64,000 nt of DNA from Helicobacter_B zhangjianzhongii (lineage in GTDB: Bacteria; Campylobacterota; Campylobacteria; Campylobacterales; Helicobacteraceae). The notes below the pieces were generated by a model. That model was given only the letters and a program-made list of their open reading frames with translations. It ran no database searches and had not been told where the DNA came from. Below are positions 25,862 to 34,528 of the stretch, piece after piece (the stretch's first letter is position 1; the number at the start of each line of letters is the position of its first letter). Where the stretch lies: the NCBI RefSeq assembly GCF_030249855.1, contig NZ_JANURN010000006.1, forward strand, positions 1 through 64,000, in the 5' to 3' direction. The position numbers were made by a program, and so were the translations under genes.

Positions 25862-26173
25862 ATGGAAAAAATTCGATTGAAGCTAAAGGCTTATGATCAT
25901 CGGGTTCTTGATAGATCTGTTGCTTCTATTGTCGAGGCTGTGAAACGCACAGGTTCTGAAATATGTGGTCCTATCCCATTGCCTACTAGGAGTAGGAAAT
26001 ACACGGTGTTGCGATCTCCACATGTAAATAAAGATTCTCGAGAGCAGTTTGAGATCCGCGTGCATACTAGAATCATTGATATTATGTCTGCCACGCCGGA
26101 TACTGTTGAAGGGCTAATGAAGCTTGACTTGGCTCCAGAGGTCGATGTAGAAGTAACTTCTATGAGCAAGTAG
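25862..26173 (+). CDS. rpsJ: 30S ribosomal protein S10
   Basis: A 103-residue S10, first gene of the block. The family motifs GPIPLPTR and SPHVNKDSREQFEIRVH are present. S10 sits in the 30S head and, as NusE, pairs with NusB in antitermination. The ATG follows TAAGGAAAATCT. Length and content are normal. Confidence 0.98.
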   Translation: MEKIRLKLKAYDHRVLDRSVASIVEAVKRTGSEICGPIPLPTRSRKYTVLRSPHVNKDSREQFEIRVHTRIIDIMSATPDTVEGLMKLDLAPEVDVEVTSMSK

Positions 26174-26209
26174 CTTAAGAGAGAATTGATATATACGCAA
26201 GGATTTGAG

Positions 26210-26788
26210 ATGGAATTTTTAGTGCAAAAGATAGGTATGAGTAGGACTATCGGCAGTGTCAGCACGCCTGTTACGCTTCTCAAGGTTTTGCAAACCAAGG
26301 TATGCGAGATAAAGGACAATGGACAGGCGATAGTGGCTTACTCTAAAGGCAAAATGCAAAATAAAAGTATTATGGGGCAGCAGAAGAAATACAATCTTAG
26401 CAAGGAATACAATCGGTTCGCTACTTTAGCGGTGGCAAATACAGAGGTTGGTGATCTTGATATGGCTTCTCTTGAGAGTGCGCAACGCTTGAAAGTGTCT
26501 TTTAACACAAAGGGGCGTGGGTTTAGTGGGGCTATGAAACGATGGAATTTCCAAGGTGGTCCTGCTGCACACGGTAGTCGATTTCACAGGAGACTTGGGT
26601 CAATTGGGAATCGTGAGTGGCCAGGTCGCGTTCAGCCCGGGAAAAAAATGGCAGGACATTATGGTGATGAAAAGGTAACAGTTCAAGCACAGATGCTTTC
26701 TTTTGACAAGGAAAATGGCATTGTTGTGCTAAAGGGTTCTGTTGCTGGGCATAATGGTGCATTTGGCAAGATTACTATCATTAAATGA
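26210..26788 (+). CDS. rplC: 50S ribosomal protein L3
   Basis: A 192-residue L3 started at the ATG with AAGGAT upstream (MEFLVQKIGM); a TTG eight codons earlier is open but unlikely. The loop reaching toward the peptidyl-transferase centre is seen as GRGFSGAMKRWNFQGG and the GKKMAGHYG motif follows. The Gln in WNFQGG is in the region methylated in E. coli L3. Confidence 0.97.
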   Translation: MEFLVQKIGMSRTIGSVSTPVTLLKVLQTKVCEIKDNGQAIVAYSKGKMQNKSIMGQQKKYNLSKEYNRFATLAVANTEVGDLDMASLESAQRLKVSFNTKGRGFSGAMKRWNFQGGPAAHGSRFHRRLGSIGNREWPGRVQPGKKMAGHYGDEKVTVQAQMLSFDKENGIVVLKGSVAGHNGAFGKITIIK

Positions 26789-26798
26789 AGGGTGAGAA

Positions 26799-27428
26799 AT
26801 GAGTAGTGCAGTAGTGTTAGATAAATCATTTAAAAAGACAAGTGAGATTGCCTTGCCTGATAGTTATAAGGGCATTAAGGAGCACAATCTCTACTTGTAT
26901 ATTAAGTCATATTTAGCTTCTTTGCGTGCAAACAATGCTAAGGCTAAAAGACGCGGCGAAGTGAGTGGAGGTGGCAAGAAGCCTTGGGCACAAAAGGGCG
27001 GCGGACGCGCAAGGGCTGGTAGTATTACTTCTCCAGTATTCGTTGGTGGTGGTGTCGCTCACGGTCCAAGCAATAACCGAAACTATGATCTTAAGATCAA
27101 TAAAAAGCAAAAAAGACTTGCGCTTGAATATGCCATTAAGCAAAAAGCCCAGAGTGGCAAGCTATATATTGTGGATTCTCTAAGTATTGAAAGCGGCAAG
27201 ACAAAAGATGCCTATGCTGTGTTTAAGACTCTCAATGAGCGCAGTGTGCTTTTTGTGTCTCACTCTATTCGTGATGAGAAGACATTTTTGGCTTATCGTA
27301 ATTTGCAAGATTGTTATTTTATCGAAGCAAGTGAGATGAATGCCTATCTTGTAGCTGTTTTTCACGCAGTAGTGATTGAAAAAGCTGTGTTTGATGCATT
27401 TTTAGAATCTGGAAGTAAGGGGAAGTAA
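26799..27428 (+). CDS. rplD: 50S ribosomal protein L4
   Basis: A 209-residue L4 with the exit-tunnel loop GGGKKPWAQKGGGRARAGS around residues 52-70. L4 lines the peptide tunnel and in many bacteria represses its own operon. It is separated by ten bases from rplC. It contains one GTGGATTCT unit, part of the window-wide repeat word. Confidence 0.97.
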   Translation: MSSAVVLDKSFKKTSEIALPDSYKGIKEHNLYLYIKSYLASLRANNAKAKRRGEVSGGGKKPWAQKGGGRARAGSITSPVFVGGGVAHGPSNNRNYDLKINKKQKRLALEYAIKQKAQSGKLYIVDSLSIESGKTKDAYAVFKTLNERSVLFVSHSIRDEKTFLAYRNLQDCYFIEASEMNAYLVAVFHAVVIEKAVFDAFLESGSKGK

Positions 27429-27710
27429 ATGGCTGATATAACAGATATTAAATCCATTCTTTATACGGAAAAATCTTTGTCTCTTCAAGAGAGTGGGGTT
27501 TTGGTTGTGCAGACATCAACGCGTGTTACCAAGAATCAACTCAAAGAGGTCTTTAGGGAATATTTTGGCGTTGTCCCGGTGAGCGTTAATTCTTTGCGTC
27601 AAAATGGCAAGATTAAGCGCTTTAAGGGTCGAGTTGGACAGAGAAATTCTTATAAAAAGTTTTATGTGAAGATTCCAGAGGGTGCGAAGATTGATTCGCT
27701 CACAGCATAG
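27429..27710 (+). CDS. rplW: 50S ribosomal protein L23
   Basis: A 93-residue L23, at the tunnel exit where trigger factor and SRP dock. The ATG follows the rplD stop directly, with GGGGAAG in the end of rplD as ribosome site. Features include TEKSLSLQESGVLVVQ near the start and KRFKGRVGQRNSYKKFYV near the end. Confidence 0.96.
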   Translation: MADITDIKSILYTEKSLSLQESGVLVVQTSTRVTKNQLKEVFREYFGVVPVSVNSLRQNGKIKRFKGRVGQRNSYKKFYVKIPEGAKIDSLTA

Positions 27711-27721
27711 AGGAGTAAAGT

Positions 27722-28549
27722 ATGGCAATTAAAACATATAAACCATATACCCCAAGCCGTAGGTTTATGAGCAATCTTAGCTCTAATGACATTACGGCAA
27801 AGCCCAGTGTGAGAAAGCTATTGATAAAACTTCCCGTGTCTGCTGGAAGAAATAATAATGGTAGGATTACTAGTCGGCATAAAGAAGGTGGCGCAAAGAA
27901 ATTGTATCGCGTGATTGATTTTAAGCGTAATAAATTTGGTATCCAGGGGCGTGTTGCAGCAATTGAGTATGATCCATATAGGAATTGTCGCATTGCTTTG
28001 GTAGTTTATCCCGATGGTGATAAGCGTTATATACTTCAGCCTAGTGGCTTGCAAGTTGGAGATGCAGTAATCTCTGCAGAATCTGGACTTGACATTAAAA
28101 CCGGATATGCAATGAAGCTAAAAAATATCCCCATTGGGACAATTGTGCATAACATAGAGATGCATCCGGGAGCAGGTGGGCAACTTGCTAGAAGTGCTGG
28201 ATCAAGCGCACAGATTATGGGGAGAGAGGGTAAATATGTGATCTTGCGCTTGCCAAGTGGAGAGATGCGTTATGTACTTGATGAATGTATGGCGACTATA
28301 GGTGTTGTTGGTAATGAAGATTTTATTAACATATCTATAGGTAAGGCTGGTAGGAATCGCCATCTAGGTGTGCGTCCGCAAACGCGTGGTAGTGCTATGA
28401 ACCCAGTAGATCACCCACATGGTGGTGGTGAGGGTAAAACAGGCTCTAGTGGGCATCCTGTTTCTCCTTGGGGAACACCAGCTAAAGGATATAAGACTCG
28501 TCGCAAAAAGGCGAGTGATAAGTTGATTATCTCAAGAAAGAAAAAGTAA
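27722..28549 (+). CDS. rplB: 50S ribosomal protein L2
   Basis: A 275-residue L2, essential for subunit joining and the peptidyl-transferase region. The conserved C-terminal stretch MNPVDHPHGGGEGKTG, with the functionally important histidine, is intact, followed by HPVSPWGTPAKGYKTR. GAGGAG-like sequence precedes the ATG. Confidence 0.98.
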   Translation: MAIKTYKPYTPSRRFMSNLSSNDITAKPSVRKLLIKLPVSAGRNNNGRITSRHKEGGAKKLYRVIDFKRNKFGIQGRVAAIEYDPYRNCRIALVVYPDGDKRYILQPSGLQVGDAVISAESGLDIKTGYAMKLKNIPIGTIVHNIEMHPGAGGQLARSAGSSAQIMGREGKYVILRLPSGEMRYVLDECMATIGVVGNEDFINISIGKAGRNRHLGVRPQTRGSAMNPVDHPHGGGEGKTGSSGHPVSPWGTPAKGYKTRRKKASDKLIISRKKK

Positions 28550-28558
28550 GGAATAACG

Positions 28559-28840
28559 ATGGCAAGATCAATTAAGAAAGGTCCTTTTATTGATGGGCAT
28601 TTGGCAAAGAAAGTAGCGAAATCTCGAGAGACCAAAGACAACAAACCTATCAAAACTTGGTCTCGTAGAAGCACTATTTTGCCGGATATGATAGGTTTGA
28701 CTTTTAATGTTCATAATGGTAGGGCGTTTGTCCCCGTATATGTAACAGAAAATCATGTTGGTTACAAGTTAGGTGAGTTTGCCCCTACGCGAACTTTTAA
28801 GGGACACAAAGGCAGTGTTCAAAAAAAGATTGGCAAGTAG
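28559..28840 (+). CDS. rpsS: 30S ribosomal protein S19
   Basis: A 93-residue S19 of the 30S head with the family start ARSIKKGPFIDGHL and the conserved HNGRAFVPVYVTENHVGYKL and GEFAPTRTFKGH. TAAGGA precedes the ATG. Length is normal. Confidence 0.98.
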   Translation: MARSIKKGPFIDGHLAKKVAKSRETKDNKPIKTWSRRSTILPDMIGLTFNVHNGRAFVPVYVTENHVGYKLGEFAPTRTFKGHKGSVQKKIGK

Positions 28841-28849
28841 GAGTGTAGT

Positions 28850-29350
28850 ATGAGTAGAGCATTATTGCGTTTTGTTAGATTGTCTCCAACTAAAGCTCGT
28901 TTGGTGGCAAGGGAGGTGCAGGGTATGAATGCTGAGATTGCATTGGCAAGCTTAGAATTTACCCCCAACAAGGCAGCCAAGTTGATTGCCAAAGTGATTG
29001 CTTCGGCTATTGCAAATGGTGGCTATGATGCGAAGGGTGTTGTTGTGCATTCTTGTCGTGTTGATGCTGGTCCTGTATTGAGAAGGTTTATGCCTAGGGC
29101 TAGGGGTCGTGCGACACCTATACGCAAACCCACTTCACATATTCTCGTGGAAGTTTTGTCTCAGAGTGAGATTAATGCTCTGCAGACAAAAAAGCCTAGC
29201 AAAAAAACGGTCGCTAATGCTAGTGTGGGAGATAAAAAAGGTAAGAAGGTAGAAGGTAAGCCAGCCGACAACAACAGTAGCAAAAAGGTTGTTTCATCTG
29301 CTGCTAAGCCAAAATCTCAAGCGAAAAATCAGAAACTGAAGGATAAATAA
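28850..29350 (+). CDS. rplV: 50S ribosomal protein L22 with C-terminal extension
   Basis: A 166-residue L22. The first ~112 residues are the normal fold (LVAREVQGMN, then MPRARGRATPIRKPTSHI for the tunnel hairpin). The remaining ~50 residues are a lysine-, serine- and alanine-rich tail (KKGKKVEGKPADNNSSKK) not found in standard L22 of about 110-120 residues. The tail is open and followed within three bases by rpsC, so it is not an assembly artefact of a lost stop as far as can be seen. Confidence 0.95.
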   Translation: MSRALLRFVRLSPTKARLVAREVQGMNAEIALASLEFTPNKAAKLIAKVIASAIANGGYDAKGVVVHSCRVDAGPVLRRFMPRARGRATPIRKPTSHILVEVLSQSEINALQTKKPSKKTVANASVGDKKGKKVEGKPADNNSSKKVVSSAAKPKSQAKNQKLKDK

Positions 29351-29352
29351 CC

Positions 29353-30066
29353 ATGGGACAGAAAGTTAATCCAATAGGACTTAGATTAGGTATCAATAGA
29401 AATTGGACATCTCGTTGGTTTCCTAATACGCAAACTGCTCCGGACAATATTGTTGAGGATCATATTATTAGAAAGTTTCTAAAGAAAGAGCTTTATTATG
29501 CAGGTATTAGTGAAATTATTATTGAGAGAGCTGCGGCTAAGATTCGTATAACTGTCGTAGCTGCTCGTCCTGGTCTTATTATAGGGAAAAAGGGTGCAGA
29601 TATTGAAAATAAGCGTGAGGCACTGAAACATCTCATTAAAAAAGATGTATCAATCAATATTAAAGAAGTCAAGAGACCACAGGCAAATGCCCAGTTAGCA
29701 GCAGAAAATGTAGCTATGCAGCTTGAAAAGCGTGTGGCATTTAGACGCGCTATGAAGAAAGTTATGCAAGCGGCAATGAAATCTGGTGCAAGGGGTGTGA
29801 AAATCAAAGTATCCGGTCGTTTGGCTGGAGCAGAGATGGCTCGAACAGAGTGGTATATGGAAGGCAGAGTTCCGCTTCATACTTTGCGTGCTAAAATTGA
29901 TTATGGATTCGCCGAAGCTTTTACTACCTATGGGATTATTGGAGTTAAAGTGTGGATATTTAAGGGTGAGATTCTACAAAAAGGTATTCAGCCTGATAGA
30001 CGCGATGAAGATGGCGAAGAGGATTCGCGAGGGTCTCGGTCAAAATCTAGAAGAGGGGGACAATAA
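29353..30066 (+). CDS. rpsC: 30S ribosomal protein S3
   Basis: A 237-residue S3 at the mRNA entry site. The KH domain loop is RPGLIIGKKGADIE near residue 73, and the C-terminal domain has SGRLAGAEMARTEWYMEGR. It ends in an Arg/Ser/Gly-rich tail. The ATG lies two bases after the rplV stop. Confidence 0.98.
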   Translation: MGQKVNPIGLRLGINRNWTSRWFPNTQTAPDNIVEDHIIRKFLKKELYYAGISEIIIERAAAKIRITVVAARPGLIIGKKGADIENKREALKHLIKKDVSINIKEVKRPQANAQLAAENVAMQLEKRVAFRRAMKKVMQAAMKSGARGVKIKVSGRLAGAEMARTEWYMEGRVPLHTLRAKIDYGFAEAFTTYGIIGVKVWIFKGEILQKGIQPDRRDEDGEEDSRGSRSKSRRGGQ

Positions 30067-30068
30067 AT

Positions 30069-30494
30069 ATGCTAATGCCCAAAAGAACAAAATATAGAAA
30101 GCAGATGAAAGGTCGCAATCGCGGTAAGTCTATGCGTGGATCTTCTTTGGCTTATGGAAATATAGGTATCAAGGCTCTTGAGCTTGGCAGGATAGATTCT
30201 CGTCAAATAGAAGCAGCTCGTATTGCCCTTACTAGACATATCAAGAGAACAGGAAAGGTTTGGATACGGGTTTTTCCAGATAAGCCTTTAACCGCAAAGC
30301 CTCTTGAGGTGAGAATGGGTAAAGGAAAGGGTGCGGTCGAGAAGTGGGTGATGAATATCCAGCCGGGTAGAATTATCTATGAGATTATTGGTGTTGAAGA
30401 AAGTATGGCGCGAGATGCTTTGGCATTGGCACAGAGCAAACTTCCTTTTAAAACAAAAATCATAACTAGCGAGAGTGAAAATGAAATTTATTGA
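30069..30494 (+). CDS. rplP: 50S ribosomal protein L16
   Basis: A 141-residue L16, near the A-site tRNA. It shows the start MLMPKRTKYRKQMKGRNRGK, the loop GKGKGAVEKWVMNIQPG and the residue region modified in other bacteria (VRMGKGKG). A second ATG two codons in is also possible. Its end overlaps rpmC by 14 bases. Confidence 0.97.
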   Translation: MLMPKRTKYRKQMKGRNRGKSMRGSSLAYGNIGIKALELGRIDSRQIEAARIALTRHIKRTGKVWIRVFPDKPLTAKPLEVRMGKGKGAVEKWVMNIQPGRIIYEIIGVEESMARDALALAQSKLPFKTKIITSESENEIY

Positions 30495-30675
30495 TTTGAA
30501 AGATAAGGATTTGGTAGAGCTTCATAAGATTCTCAAAGAGAAAAAGTCTGAGCTTTTTGAGTTACGCTTAAAGCTTAAAACGGGGCAGCTGACTAATCCT
30601 AGTCAGATTGCAATGGTAAGAAAGGATATTGCTCGAGTCAATACGGCAATATCGGCAAAAAAGGATAGTAAATGA
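30481..30675 (+). CDS. rpmC: 50S ribosomal protein L29
   Basis: A 64-residue L29 from the ATG (MKFIDLKDKDL); a GTG two codons upstream is also open. The core LFELRLKLKTGQLTNPSQI is typical. It starts inside the end of rplP, implying coupled translation. Confidence 0.95.
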   Translation: MKFIDLKDKDLVELHKILKEKKSELFELRLKLKTGQLTNPSQIAMVRKDIARVNTAISAKKDSK

Positions 30676-30932
30676 GCCAAACACAGTCACATAAAAGAGT
30701 GATACAAGGTAGGGTTATTTCTCGTGCAGGAGACAAGAGCGCAGTTGTTTTGGTGGAGCGCAAGGTTGTCCATCCAAAGTATCGCAAGATTGTTAAGCGT
30801 TTTAAAAAATACACCATTCACGATGAGAAAAATCAGGTGAAAGTTGGCGATGAGATTGTAGCTATAGAGTGTAAGCCTATTTCTAAAACTAAGTCTTTTA
30901 ATCTCAAAGAGATCGTATCGGTAGGAGTGTAG
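30672..30932 (+). CDS. rpsQ: 30S ribosomal protein S17
   Basis: An 86-residue OB-fold protein binding 16S rRNA helices in the body. Motifs: GRVISRAGDKSAVVLVERKV and VGDEIVAIECKPISKTKSF. The ATG overlaps the rpmC stop (ATGA). Confidence 0.96.
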   Translation: MSQTQSHKRVIQGRVISRAGDKSAVVLVERKVVHPKYRKIVKRFKKYTIHDEKNQVKVGDEIVAIECKPISKTKSFNLKEIVSVGV

Positions 30933-30933
30933 T

Positions 30934-31302
30934 ATGATACAGAGTTTTACACGCTTAAATGTAGCGGACAATAGTGGTGCAAAAGAAATTATGTGCATCA
31001 AGGTGCTTGGCGGTAGTCATAAGCGTTATGCCAGTGTTGGTGATGTGATTGTTGCATCTGTAAAAAAGGCGATCCCTAATGGAAAGGTGAAGAAAGCGCA
31101 GGTCGTTAAAGCTGTTGTAGTTAGGACAAAAAAAGAAATCCACAGAGCTAATGGCTCGCTTGTGCGATTTGATGATAATGCAGCAGTGATTCTTGATGCA
31201 AAAAAGGAACCTATTGGGACAAGAATTTTTGGTCCAGTAAGTAGAGAAGTGCGATATGCAAATTTTATGAAGATTGTATCGTTAGCTCCGGAGGTGTTGT
31301 AG
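30934..31302 (+). CDS. rplN: 50S ribosomal protein L14
   Basis: A 122-residue L14 at the subunit interface, highly conserved: MIQSFTRLNVADNSGAKEIM at the start, VIVASVKKAIPNGKVKKAQV and PIGTRIFGPVSREVR near the end. It follows rpsQ by one base. Confidence 0.98.
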   Translation: MIQSFTRLNVADNSGAKEIMCIKVLGGSHKRYASVGDVIVASVKKAIPNGKVKKAQVVKAVVVRTKKEIHRANGSLVRFDDNAAVILDAKKEPIGTRIFGPVSREVRYANFMKIVSLAPEVL

Positions 31303-31532
31303 TGATAAAGTGTAAGATAAAAAAGGGCGATATGGTTAAGATTATCGCTGGAGATGATAAGGGAAAAGTGGGAAAAGTGCTTGCTGTATTCCCCAAGAAG
31401 TCGCTAGTTGTTGTCGAAGGTTGTGCTCTTGTGAAAAAGGCTATTAAACCTACTGATGATAACCCCAAAGGTGGTTTTGTAACTAAAGAAAAATCTATAC
31501 ATATTTCTAATGTCAAGAAAGATGGGGAGTAG
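31302..31532 (+). CDS. rplX: 50S ribosomal protein L24
   Basis: A 76-residue L24 with the KOW motif (KKGDMVKIIAGDDKGKVGKV). The start is GTG, whose G is the last base of the rplN stop. It is short for L24 (about 100 in E. coli) but normal for this group. It initiates 50S assembly on 23S domain I. Confidence 0.95.
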   Translation: MIKCKIKKGDMVKIIAGDDKGKVGKVLAVFPKKSLVVVEGCALVKKAIKPTDDNPKGGFVTKEKSIHISNVKKDGE

Positions 31533-31535
31533 ATT

Positions 31536-32081
31536 ATGTTTGCGTTGAAAAAAAAATATAATGATGAGATAAGAGAGCAGCTTAAGAGTGAGCTTAATAT
31601 TAAGAATCCTATGCTACTTCCAAAACTAGAGAAGATTGTGATTAGTGTCGGTGCTGGAGATTATGCTAAAGATTCTAAGATTATGCAAAATATAGCGGAT
31701 ACGATCTCGTTGATCGCAGGACAAAAGGCTATTATTACAAAGGCGAAAAAGTCTGTTGCAGGTTTTAAAATGCGTGAAGGTATGCCTATGGGCGTTAAGG
31801 TAACTTTGCGTGGAAAACAGATGTATAACTTCTTAGAAAAACTTATTGTAATTTCTTTGCCAAGGGTCAAGGATTTTCGAGGTGTTCCTAGAAATGGATT
31901 TGATGGGCGCGGTAATTATAGCTTTGGTTTAAATGAGCAACTTATGTTTCCGGAAGTTGTCTATGATGATATTATGGTAACGCACGGTATGAATATCACC
32001 ATTGTTACTTCGACACAAGATGATAAAGAGGCATTCAAGCTCTTAGAGTTATTTGGTATGCCATTTGCAAAAGGGAGATAG
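31536..32081 (+). CDS. rplE: 50S ribosomal protein L5
   Basis: A 181-residue L5 binding 5S rRNA in the central protuberance. Motifs: IVISVGAGDYAKDSKI, ITKAKKSVAGFKMREGMPMG, VKDFRGVPRNGFDGRGNYSFG. TGGGGAG before the ATG serves as ribosome site at the end of rplX. Confidence 0.98.
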   Translation: MFALKKKYNDEIREQLKSELNIKNPMLLPKLEKIVISVGAGDYAKDSKIMQNIADTISLIAGQKAIITKAKKSVAGFKMREGMPMGVKVTLRGKQMYNFLEKLIVISLPRVKDFRGVPRNGFDGRGNYSFGLNEQLMFPEVVYDDIMVTHGMNITIVTSTQDDKEAFKLLELFGMPFAKGR

Positions 32082-32082
32082 T

Positions 32083-32268
32083 ATGGCAAAAAAATCAATG
32101 ATCGCAAAAACCAATAGAAAAGCGAAATTTAGTGCGCGAGCATATACTCGGTGTAGAGTGTGTGGGCGACCACATTCTGTTTATAGGGATTTTGGGCTCT
32201 GTAGAGTTTGCTTGCGTAAGATGGGCAATGAGGGCTTGATTCCCGGTCTACGCAAAGCTAGTTGGTAA
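32083..32268 (+). CDS. rpsN: 30S ribosomal protein S14, zinc-binding type
   Basis: A 61-residue type-Z S14 with two knuckles, CRVC and CRVC (RCRVCGRPHSVYRDFGLCRVC), which bind one zinc. The ATG is two bases after the rplE stop with AAAGGGAG upstream; upstream in-frame sequence inside rplE is not used. Confidence 0.97.
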   Translation: MAKKSMIAKTNRKAKFSARAYTRCRVCGRPHSVYRDFGLCRVCLRKMGNEGLIPGLRKASW

Positions 32269-32282
32269 AATAAGGAGTAGTT

Positions 32283-32678
32283 ATGGTAAATGATATTATT
32301 GCAGATTCTTTGACAAGAATTCGTAATGCCTCTATGAGAAGACTAGAATCCACGACTTTGTATTACGCCAAGATTGTGGTTTCGATTTTAGAGGTTTTTA
32401 AAGAAAAGGGATTTGTTAAGGGATATAATATAACCGATAAAGATGGTAAGCAGTCAATTCTCGTGCAGCTTGCTTATGATGAGCGTGGAAAGTCTATGAT
32501 TAATGAGATAAAGCGTATTAGCAAACCTGGTCGTAGAGTTTATAAAGCTCGTAGTGAATTAAAGAGATTTAAGAACGGATATGGGACAATAGTTGTAAGC
32601 ACAAGCAAAGGTGTAATATCCAACGATGCGGCATATAGAGCAAATGTTGGTGGCGAAGCCTTGTGTAGTATTTGGTAA
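32283..32678 (+). CDS. rpsH: 30S ribosomal protein S8
   Basis: A 131-residue S8, binding 16S helix 21. Motifs: NDIIADSLTRIRNASMRR at the start and GTIVVSTSKGVISNDAA near the end. It includes one TAGAATCCAC word encoding LEST. AAGGAG precedes the ATG. Confidence 0.98.
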   Translation: MVNDIIADSLTRIRNASMRRLESTTLYYAKIVVSILEVFKEKGFVKGYNITDKDGKQSILVQLAYDERGKSMINEIKRISKPGRRVYKARSELKRFKNGYGTIVVSTSKGVISNDAAYRANVGGEALCSIW

Positions 32679-32690
32679 TAGGAGAATATT

Positions 32691-33227
32691 ATGTCAAGAG
32701 TTGGTAAAAGACCTATTGGTATTCCGGATTCTGTGCAGGTCAATATCGATGGTAGTAAAATTGTATTTAAGGGTGTTAAAGCTACAAAAGAGCTTGATAC
32801 TTTTGGAAGAGTGAAGGTAGAATTAAAGGATAAGGAGCTTATCTTTTATGCCATAGATTCTGCTCCGCAGTCTAGAGCCTTTTGGGGTACATATAGGGCT
32901 TTGGCAAATAATATAGTTATCGGTTTGACACAGGGCTTTACAAAGGTCCTAGAAATCAATGGTGTTGGCTATAAGGCTGCCGTAGTTGGCAATACTCTTG
33001 AGCTTGCACTTGGTTTTTCTCATCCAATCAAGTATCCTATACCTAGTGGTGTGGAAATGACTCTTGATAAAAATCAACTCACTATTAAGGGAGATGATAA
33101 ACAGCAAATTGGGCAAATTGCAGCTGAGATACGAGAGTTTAGACCACCTGAACCTTATAAAGGCAAGGGGATTAAGTATATTGATGAGACAATCATACGA
33201 AAAGCTGGTAAGACAGCGAAAAAATAA
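32691..33227 (+). CDS. rplF: 50S ribosomal protein L6
   Basis: A 178-residue L6 near the sarcin-ricin loop, with two similar folds. Motifs: SRVGKRPIGIPDSVQV at the start and REFRPPEPYKGKGIKY near the end. TAGGAG precedes the ATG. Confidence 0.98.
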   Translation: MSRVGKRPIGIPDSVQVNIDGSKIVFKGVKATKELDTFGRVKVELKDKELIFYAIDSAPQSRAFWGTYRALANNIVIGLTQGFTKVLEINGVGYKAAVVGNTLELALGFSHPIKYPIPSGVEMTLDKNQLTIKGDDKQQIGQIAAEIREFRPPEPYKGKGIKYIDETIIRKAGKTAKK

Positions 33228-33244
33228 AATATAAGGGGCTAGTT

Positions 33245-33601
33245 ATGACTGATAAAGTTTTAGCATTGAAAAAAAGTTTGCGACTTAAGAGAAAGGCACG
33301 CATACGAGATAGAGTGAGTGGTGTGGATTCTCGTCCTAGGATTAGTGTTTTTAGGTCAAATAAATATTTATATGCACAAGCCATTGATGATGTAAAGCAA
33401 GTAACAATTGCTACTGTTGATGGGAGAAAACTTAAGCTTGGCAATAATAAAGAACAGGCAAAGGAGATTGCTGTCGTATTCGCTCAAGAATTAAAAAGTA
33501 AAGGTATCAACGAGGCGGTTTTTGATCGCAATGGGTATTTGTTCCACGGTGTTATCCGTGCATTTGCTGATTCTTTGCGAGAGCAAGGTATAACGCTATA
33601 A
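33245..33601 (+). CDS. rplR: 50S ribosomal protein L18
   Basis: A 118-residue L18, a 5S rRNA binder. Motifs: RLKRKARIRDRVSG, RPRISVFRSNKYLYAQAIDD and FDRNGYLFHGVIRAFADSLR. One GTGGATTCT word encodes VDS. Separated by 17 bases from rplF. Confidence 0.97.
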   Translation: MTDKVLALKKSLRLKRKARIRDRVSGVDSRPRISVFRSNKYLYAQAIDDVKQVTIATVDGRKLKLGNNKEQAKEIAVVFAQELKSKGINEAVFDRNGYLFHGVIRAFADSLREQGITL

Positions 33602-33616
33602 CATTAAGGAAGGCAT

Positions 33617-34057
33617 ATGAAAATTGATAGAGAAGAGTTTAGTGAGGTTGTTGTAAATATTGGGCGTGTAACGAAAGTTGTGAAAGGTGGGCGCAGGTTT
33701 CGTTTTAATGCTCTTGTGGTTGTTGGTAATCGCAATGGTATGGTTGGATTTGGTTTGGGAAAAGCAAAGGAAGTGCCAGATGCCATTAAAAAGGCGGTAG
33801 ATGATGCCTTTAAGAATGTCATCAAAGTTAATATTAAGGGCACTACCATTGCTCATGATATTGAGTATAAATACAACGCTAGTAGGATTCTACTTAAGCC
33901 TGCTAGCGAAGGGACGGGCGTTATTGCTGGTGGATCAGCTAGACCTGTTATTGAGCTTGCTGGGATTAAGGATATTCTTACTAAATCTTTAGGTTCTAGC
34001 AACCCCTATAATGTCGTTAGAGCTACTTTTGATGCTCTGGCGCAGATTAAAGCATAA
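33617..34057 (+). CDS. rpsE: 30S ribosomal protein S5
   Basis: A 146-residue S5 with the double-stranded-RNA-binding N-terminal domain (VVNIGRVTKVVKGGRRFRFN) and C-terminal part SEGTGVIAGGSARPVIELAG. S5 helps decoding fidelity. AAGGAAG lies before the ATG. Confidence 0.98.
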   Translation: MKIDREEFSEVVVNIGRVTKVVKGGRRFRFNALVVVGNRNGMVGFGLGKAKEVPDAIKKAVDDAFKNVIKVNIKGTTIAHDIEYKYNASRILLKPASEGTGVIAGGSARPVIELAGIKDILTKSLGSSNPYNVVRATFDALAQIKA

Positions 34058-34075
34058 TTTAATAAGGAGATCGTT

Positions 34076-34510
34076 ATGGCTTCTTTACACGAAATTAAAC
34101 CAGCCAAGGGAAGTGTAAGAGATATTAAGAGAGTAGGAAGAGGGCAAGGAAGTGGTATGGGCAAGACATCGACGCGTGGTGGCAAAGGTCAAACAGCTCG
34201 AGCTGGATATACAGCTAAAAGAGGGTTTGAAGGTGGGCAGCAGCCTTTGCAACGCCGATTGCCAAAGGTTGGTTTCACAACAAAAATCCAAAAACCCTAC
34301 ACCATCAATGTGGATAGAGTCAAAGCAGTGGCTGGGCTTAGTGAAATTACTATAGAGAGTATAGAGAGCATACATAAGCTTCCTGGTTATGCGAAGACTA
34401 CGCATTCAGGCGCTCAGTCCAAGGTCCTTGTTAAACTTATAGGATCCGGTGCTTCAGCACTTGTTGGCAAAGTAAAAGATGCTAGAGTTGCTGTAAGTAG
34501 GCAACGATAG
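34076..34510 (+). CDS. rplO: 50S ribosomal protein L15
   Basis: A 144-residue L15 with the glycine-rich N-terminal extension (GRGQGSGMGKTSTRGGKGQ) that threads into 23S rRNA, and GFEGGQQPLQRRLPKVGF. AAGGAGATCGTT precedes the ATG. It ends 18 bases before secY. Confidence 0.98.
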   Translation: MASLHEIKPAKGSVRDIKRVGRGQGSGMGKTSTRGGKGQTARAGYTAKRGFEGGQQPLQRRLPKVGFTTKIQKPYTINVDRVKAVAGLSEITIESIESIHKLPGYAKTTHSGAQSKVLVKLIGSGASALVGKVKDARVAVSRQR

Positions 34511-34528
34511 TGGCTCAAGAGTTTTATT

